From Luteitalea sp. (lineage in GTDB: Bacteria > Acidobacteriota > Vicinamibacteria > Vicinamibacterales > Vicinamibacteraceae): DNA of 36,974 nucleotides. This document shows positions 33,501 through 36,974 of the stretch, one piece after another (positions within the stretch are counted from its first letter, which is position 1; the number at the start of each line of letters is the position of its first letter). The notes beneath the pieces are model-generated. The model ran no database searches, had not been told where the DNA came from, and saw only the letters and a program-made list of their open reading frames with translations. The stretch lies in NCBI GenBank assembly GCA_009377605.1, contig WHTT01000063.1:1-36974 (forward strand). Direction: 5' to 3'. Made by a program: the position numbers and the translations under genes.

Positions 33501-35159
33501 GAACCAACCATACTGCGCGCGACCGGAAACAACGAGCTCGGCAAGACCCTGCGCGCGCATGGGCACGCCGTCGATGTCTACGTCGGCAAGTTGTGAATGG
33601 GCGATTTCATCAGTCCTTGCGTCGATCCTCGCGAGCTCGATGTGGGCACGATCAATAGCGCTCTGGGTTGTCAGGATGTCCCGCTGCGTCTGCTCTGGAT
33701 TCAGTTGCGAGACTTGATGCTGGATTGACTCGATCGCTGCTTGAAACTGCCGAACCCCCTCCCGATCGCTGGCGAGGAGCGACACGGTCAACGCTCGGAC
33801 CCGATCCGGCATCTTCGTTTGCAACACTTCCAGCGCTCGTTCACCGCGAGACGTCACGAGCACGCGCCGACCCGTTGCAAGATAGTGGCAGACGATGTTG
33901 GCGATCGTGTGCGTCTTCCCGGTACCGGGAGGGCCCTGCACCGTCACACCGGGGGATCGTTCGAGCCGTTGAATGATGGTTACCTGTTCCTCGTTGTATG
34001 GAAGGGGAAAGTACAGCTCTTCTGGCTTGTCTGGTCCGCTATCGCCACGGCTTGAGATGCCTCGAAAACGGACCGTCTCGTATTTGACGGGCTCGTCTGA
34101 CGGAGAGGTAACGAGGGCTTCCGGTCCGGCAGGAATAGTGCAACCGCTTTCAAGCTTTGCTTGGAGCCGCTTCAGGTCCTCAAACAGATAGTTGTTCGAG
34201 CGAGGACGTGACAGTAGCACCCAGGCGCCCGTCACTATGAGATGTTCACCAGGACCTGGACGGGCGGCCCCTGGCACAATCACATCCCGAACATTGCCTT
34301 CTGGATCTAGGTTGCCCGCCGCGAGCTTGAGCACGTCTGAGTACGAGGAATTGTCAAAGGGAGAAACCGGCGCGTCTTTGTGGCGTGACAAGTGCTCACG
34401 GATCGCACGCTCCACATCCGCAGCGCCTCTGACTTGGCAAGCGATGAAGGCGTCAAGTTCCACGTTCGTGTCGGTTGCGCGCGGACGCACTTCGAGCGCA
34501 AGCGTCCGGTCATCCAGCGAGATCTCAACGGCCTGTGTAAGGAGCGGGTACTCGAACGGAATTGACGAGCCGTCGAACTGCAGTTGCCAGTATGAGATGC
34601 CAATTCCGCACACGAACTCCTGCGGTTTGGCGGTTTCTTCTGCCTCCAGTTGGTGCTTCAGCGCAAACAGGTCTGCGTAGAGCGTGATCGTTCGTCGACG
34701 CGGGCGCTCTCCTTCCGCCCAGGCGTTCCAGAGACCGGCGTAGTCGACGAGTGATTGGAGCGCCTCCGCGCGAACCTGCGCTTCGAGCTCAAGTCTTTCT
34801 TGTGGCGTTTTCTCTCGACCCGCCTTCTCGAGCCAATGAAGGAGTGCTGCTTCATCGAGTTCAGGTAAGGGACCCTCCGGGTTCTTGGAGACGCGGAAAA
34901 GTCCCTTCTGGCTATCGGGTACCGGCGGCGGTGGGTTGCCCTCGAGGCGCTGAATGCGCAGCCAGATGTGATCGCCGGCGACCTTCAGGTCAGACTCGAC
35001 CCCCGGAAGCCCGACCAACTCGTCACTGCGCCGCACGAAACCCCTGACCGCGCCAAGCCTGTAGCCGCGCGGATCGACCTCCTTCGCCTGCTCGTGGATG
35101 TAGTCGAGCAAGCCGTGGAGCAGCAGTCGGCCGGACGTCCGCTCATGCTGGTCGGTCAT
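30579..35159 (-). CDS. large SF1 (Dna2/Upf1-like) helicase with C-terminal MTES_1575-type nuclease
   Basis: This ~1526-residue protein is a predicted anti-phage or DNA-processing motor. Residues (counting from the TTG just before the ATG): an uncharacterised N-terminal region of about 390, Walker A GPPGTGKT at 410-417, a helical insertion of about 600 residues (roughly 480-1070), Walker B VIVDEAS at 1094-1100, motif III GDDKQ at 1120-1124, and motifs V/VI at QGSEKD (1296-1301) and NVAASRARDR (1327-1336). The C-terminus is a PD-(D/E)XK nuclease of the REase_MTES_1575 type: GFERQV, YRIDMV and IECDGDEYHG (1424-1431), then ERAGWTFWRCFASTW. The start is ATG 35159 (a TTG precedes it); no strong Shine-Dalgarno is visible. 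Helicase-nuclease fusions of this kind occur in defence islands, and this one sits among toxin-antitoxin genes. Its biological role here is inferred. Confidence 0.9.
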   Translation of the reverse strand: MTDQHERTSGRLLLHGLLDYIHEQAKEVDPRGYRLGAVRGFVRRSDELVGLPGVESDLKVAGDHIWLRIQRLEGNPPPPVPDSQKGLFRVSKNPEGPLPELDEAALLHWLEKAGREKTPQERLELEAQVRAEALQSLVDYAGLWNAWAEGERPRRRTITLYADLFALKHQLEAEETAKPQEFVCGIGISYWQLQFDGSSIPFEYPLLTQAVEISLDDRTLALEVRPRATDTNVELDAFIACQVRGAADVERAIREHLSRHKDAPVSPFDNSSYSDVLKLAAGNLDPEGNVRDVIVPGAARPGPGEHLIVTGAWVLLSRPRSNNYLFEDLKRLQAKLESGCTIPAGPEALVTSPSDEPVKYETVRFRGISSRGDSGPDKPEELYFPLPYNEEQVTIIQRLERSPGVTVQGPPGTGKTHTIANIVCHYLATGRRVLVTSRGERALEVLQTKMPDRVRALTVSLLASDREGVRQFQAAIESIQHQVSQLNPEQTQRDILTTQSAIDRAHIELARIDARTDEIAHSQLADVDIDGVPMRAQGLAELVVSGRAQYGWFDDPLSLSTEHAPPFSGDEAEELRSARRRLAADVAYTRHTIPSPGDLPSVAAIAELHDVLSRLKTLDGQIASGELIGLRATTPEVLQAARALLARVEEALTLAKELESVDGGWPFELRTKCRDSAFASERRALEALYPELEAIVEARAEFLKRPVEFPEEGLTNIKTRQAVERGATSGKPFGFVSLGNGQAKEHLGRVRIAGRSAEGSEDWSHVLRYVGLHEQVLSFATRWNEIAEGLSAPPLQAGIRFVRTVELVATTGYKAHRLATDYDHDLPKRAAAVFDEPPTAQLLGGVRELAVVREQLLRHLTRADLSRAVTNLAVLKEKLAGKTGPVSERFRGFVERTLGSPEISAERAVAEYSNLGAELQRLAGRASDISKVRDLSQRIQNAGAPRLAARLCCQAAEANVDDAVFPTTWRKAWTWARVRTHLETIEARHELVAMAARRRDLEAGLSRLYKDMVAKSAWLATKRNATPRVLQALAGYATAIRRIGQGTGPNATRYRRDAREAMLDAAGAVPCWIMSHARISEAMPADIGAFDLVIVDEASQSDLWALPAILRGKKILIVGDDKQVSPDAGFIASQRIQELKDRFLAGQPYGTEMTPEKSLYDLAARVFAAQQVMLREHFRCVPPIIAYSNRTFYKGGIRPLRIPKPSERIDPPLVDVLVKDGVRNRRDCNEYEALAIADEITGLLKDERFKSRTLGVVSLLGLEQAKHIDSVVRQRCDAAELLRRRFECGDARSFQGSEKDIMFLSMVVDPTNSKALSGNLFDQRFNVAASRARDRMYLVRSVRSADLSDKDLRLTLLAHFDKPMVTEETEEENLIDRCESGFERQVFTALTALGYRVVPQVKTGAYRIDMVAEGASDTRLAIECDGDEYHGPDRWQDDTKRQRVLERAGWTFWRCFASTWSLHRDDVLAELLERLGAMGIEPIGATDRIPSLVERREWAPPAPDNDSPDEVEATLRRAVSADGESV

Positions 35160-35349
35160 CAAGCAGTCTTTTCGGCCGTCCGCCCGTTAACCTGCATCGA
35201 AACGGTCGGATCAGTTTGCCTCTAAAGTCAATGGGCTCAGCGATATCTGTAGAGGAGCGCGACGCTGTGACCCGGTGCTTGTCGGCTGGATCGTAGCACT
35301 GTAGAGCTATGTTCACGCCTCCTTCATTCGCGGAATCGACAAGCGTCAC
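35143..35349 (-). CDS. small hypothetical ORF upstream of the helicase
   Basis: This 68-residue reading starts at GTG 35349 and overlaps the helicase start by about 17 bp. Its middle (VNIALQCYDPADKHRVTASR) is compositionally protein-like, but I recognise no family. Its start codon lies inside the right copy of the direct repeat. It could be a small leader gene coupled to helicase translation or a chance frame. Confidence 0.3.
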   Translation of the reverse strand: MTLVDSANEGGVNIALQCYDPADKHRVTASRSSTDIAEPIDFRGKLIRPFRCRLTGGRPKRLLDDRPA

Positions 35350-35369
35350 GGCACAGTTACGTCACAGTC
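35334..35369. repeat. right copy of a ~35-bp imperfect direct repeat
   Basis: The copy begins aatcgac and then has gtcacg, one mismatch, and cacagttacgtcacagtc, matching 26744-26778 with a one-base length difference near the start. It lies between the helicase and the GmrSD-HEPN gene, 8.6 kb from the left copy. Confidence 0.8.
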
Positions 35370-35400
35370 GGTCATCGCGCAGACTGGGCTCTACTCGACA

Positions 35401-36974
35401 TCACGCCTTGCCTTTCAACATCTCCAAAACGTCGGCGCAGGCAACGCTCGCGCGAAGGAGCCGGTCTTGATCGATCTCGCGGACGTGGGCGATCTCGTTA
35501 CGGACCGGTGCGATCTGGCTGACAGCCGCCAGGAGTCGCTGCTTCGGGTCTTGTGCGCCGGTGAAGCGGGTACGCGCCTCTTGCTGGACATCCGGAGCAA
35601 AGAGGATGTTTGGCAACTGCCCGAGGTAAAGGTAGTCGACGATGCCGAGCGGGTCGGCACCTGCGGGACGCCGCGCGAGGTTTCGCGTGAGCGTCTGGCG
35701 CTCGCCCTCGGGCACCGCCGCTTCGATTCTCGACGCAGCCGAGTCGCCGAATCGTGCGTAGACCTCACGGACAATCCCACGCAGGGCGCGCTCTGTCTCG
35801 GCAATCCTTTGCCACACAGCCTCAGCGCCCGGGAGGAACCACGGCGGCATCACCGGTGGAGCGTCTGACTCGCCTCCAAGCTGGCGGAACGCGACACGGA
35901 TGATGTCCGCCATTCTTCGCCGCCGATCGCGGAGAAACTCCTCGTACTCCATCGACTCCCATCGCAAGGGCAAGGCGTGCTCCGCACACAGTCGGCCCCA
36001 TCGATCGTTGTCGATGTTCAACTTCTCCCGCAGACGAGGAACGTAGTCAGCCGGGCCTCGAGCTCCAATCACGCTGTTCTCGTGCCAACCGACGTCAGCC
36101 AGGTTGGCGACCTGGTTGATACGGCGACGATCGCGAATCCCTCGAGCGTGAAGCCACGCTTCCGGAAAGAGGTGATGCACTTCGCTGGCGGCGCGCAACC
36201 CTTGTGCGGGTGGAGTGAACAAATTCCGGAGATATTGATCAGAAAACAATGCCCGTGTTCCAAGAACGACTTGGGCTGCACGGAAAGCAAGGGCAGCCGG
36301 AGCCCGGCCTTTTTGCGTTTCTAGGGCAGACACTAGCGTTTGCGTCCAGTAGTCGTTGGTGAGGGTCTCGCTCAGTGCATCGTCGAGCGCTCGTACGAAA
36401 CCGTCCGAGTCGGCCGGATCCAGCCTGGCAACCCGTGCCAAGTCCTGTTCAAACATCGTCTCCGACGACCCTGAGTACCGAGCCGTGAGCAGCGTTCCAA
36501 ACACCCAGCGCGCGATCAACTCGTCGAGCTTGTTCTTGGGAACACCAACCTTCCGGCCGCGGATGTAAAAGGCATAGGCGTTCACAATCGCGTTCTTTGA
36601 TGCGATGAGCGCCTGGCTCACGAACCCCGCGTGTTGGACTCGAAGCAGGTAGTCCCGCCAGGGCGTTGGCTCAATGCACTCTTTCGCTGCCTCATCGAGC
36701 TGGGTCAGCCGCTTCAGGCGACCGGCGGAATCCGTTTCACCCGTCGTTGGATCGACACCGCGAAGGTATCGGTAGACCGCGGACATTCGCGCGCGACCGA
36801 ACGCGACGCCGCAAACGGCTCGCAGAAGCTGTTGGGTATCGATGGACACGACCGTCCCAAGCGACATTGCCCGCGCGCGCTCCTCGATCCGATCGCGCAA
36901 CTCGCCGTGGTACACGGACAGCAGTGTCAGAACAAAGTCAGCTTGGCCGAGTCTGGTTCCCTGATTGTTAATCC
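35401..36974 (-). CDS. GmrSD-like DUF262/DUF1524 protein with C-terminal HEPN motif (5' end outside the window)
   Basis: The minus-strand frame is open to the window edge, so the gene is partial. The first visible residues, INNQGTRLGQADFVLTLLSV, are the C-terminal signature of DUF262 (ParB/Srx-like NTP-using part). About 240 residues later comes a DUF1524 HNH-type motif: EVHHLFPEAWL (codons near 36175), RINQVANLAD and ENSVIGARGPADYV. GmrSD proteins use NTP-dependent DNA cleavage against modified phage DNA. Beyond DUF1524 is a ~170-residue extension ending in a HEPN module with RNEIAH (R-x4-H), the RNase motif, as in SWT1-type HEPN domains; the usual GmrSD does not carry this. The GTG at 36915 is not the start, because the family signature lies upstream of it. 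The adjacent helicase-nuclease suggests a shared defence role. Confidence 0.85.
   Translation of the reverse strand, partial: INNQGTRLGQADFVLTLLSVYHGELRDRIEERARAMSLGTVVSIDTQQLLRAVCGVAFGRARMSAVYRYLRGVDPTTGETDSAGRLKRLTQLDEAAKECIEPTPWRDYLLRVQHAGFVSQALIASKNAIVNAYAFYIRGRKVGVPKNKLDELIARWVFGTLLTARYSGSSETMFEQDLARVARLDPADSDGFVRALDDALSETLTNDYWTQTLVSALETQKGRAPAALAFRAAQVVLGTRALFSDQYLRNLFTPPAQGLRAASEVHHLFPEAWLHARGIRDRRRINQVANLADVGWHENSVIGARGPADYVPRLREKLNIDNDRWGRLCAEHALPLRWESMEYEEFLRDRRRRMADIIRVAFRQLGGESDAPPVMPPWFLPGAEAVWQRIAETERALRGIVREVYARFGDSAASRIEAAVPEGERQTLTRNLARRPAGADPLGIVDYLYLGQLPNILFAPDVQQEARTRFTGAQDPKQRLLAAVSQIAPVRNEIAHVREIDQDRLLRASVACADVLEMLKGKA

Noticed and set aside
35401-36915. GmrSD-HEPN gene beginning at GTG 36915
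   Set aside because: The frame is open to the window edge, and the upstream codons encode the conserved DUF262 end (INNQGTRLGQADF), so the gene is 5'-partial rather than starting there.

Overview
The window is about 37 kb of GC-rich bacterial chromosome. The gene set suggests an Acidobacteriota, possibly of the Vicinamibacteria type: two Oar-type TonB receptors with a carboxypeptidase-like N-terminal domain, a signal-peptide RraA-family protein beside a sugar-acid dehydratase, an SRP RNA-dnaX-ybaB-recR cluster, and many short dispersed repeats. The phylum is inferred from gene content; no marker gene was searched.

Layout. 1-5.0 kb is a mobile-element zone: an intact IS with a DDE transposase (322-1729), a lone RelA/SpoT-synthetase-domain gene on the minus strand (1905-2990), and a decayed second IS (3351-4943) whose transposase has two frameshifts and a lost catalytic Asp. 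5.3-14.2 kb is chromosomal backbone: tRNA-Asn with its promoter, a DUF4203 membrane protein, a surface glycolipid-type set (flippase-like membrane protein, methyltransferase, GT2, methyltransferase), the convergent recR/ybaB/dnaX operon with the SRP RNA upstream, and a DisA_N-like (DAC) nucleotide-cyclase-domain protein. 14.4-26.3 kb is a nutrient-acquisition and catabolism region: TonB receptor, periplasmic alpha/beta hydrolase, RraA-like protein, D-galactonate-dehydratase-like enolase, a second TonB receptor and a divergent esterase. About 26.6 kb to the end is an accessory island. It starts just after a 5'-half tRNA-Ser(GGA) and carries a DUF4160/HTH pair, an orphan RHH antitoxin, a Phd-like antitoxin with a truncated PIN toxin, an HTH-ImmA/IrrE plus DUF4411 pair, a 1.5k-residue SF1 helicase with a C-terminal PD-(D/E)XK nuclease, and a GmrSD-like DUF262/DUF1524 protein with a C-terminal HEPN motif that runs off the window.

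How it fits together. The catabolic genes look like a scavenging unit: outer-membrane import, periplasmic ester cleavage, then sugar-acid dehydration and aldol-type cleavage. The island looks like a small defence and toxin-antitoxin cluster. A ~35-bp imperfect direct repeat brackets 26.75-35.37 kb, separating the toxin-antitoxin and helicase-nuclease block from the GmrSD-HEPN gene. The best candidates for something new are the helicase-nuclease beside the GmrSD-HEPN fusion, the RelA/SpoT-domain gene inside IS debris, and the ~100-bp hairpin repeat that has contributed coding ends to genes of the catabolic locus.
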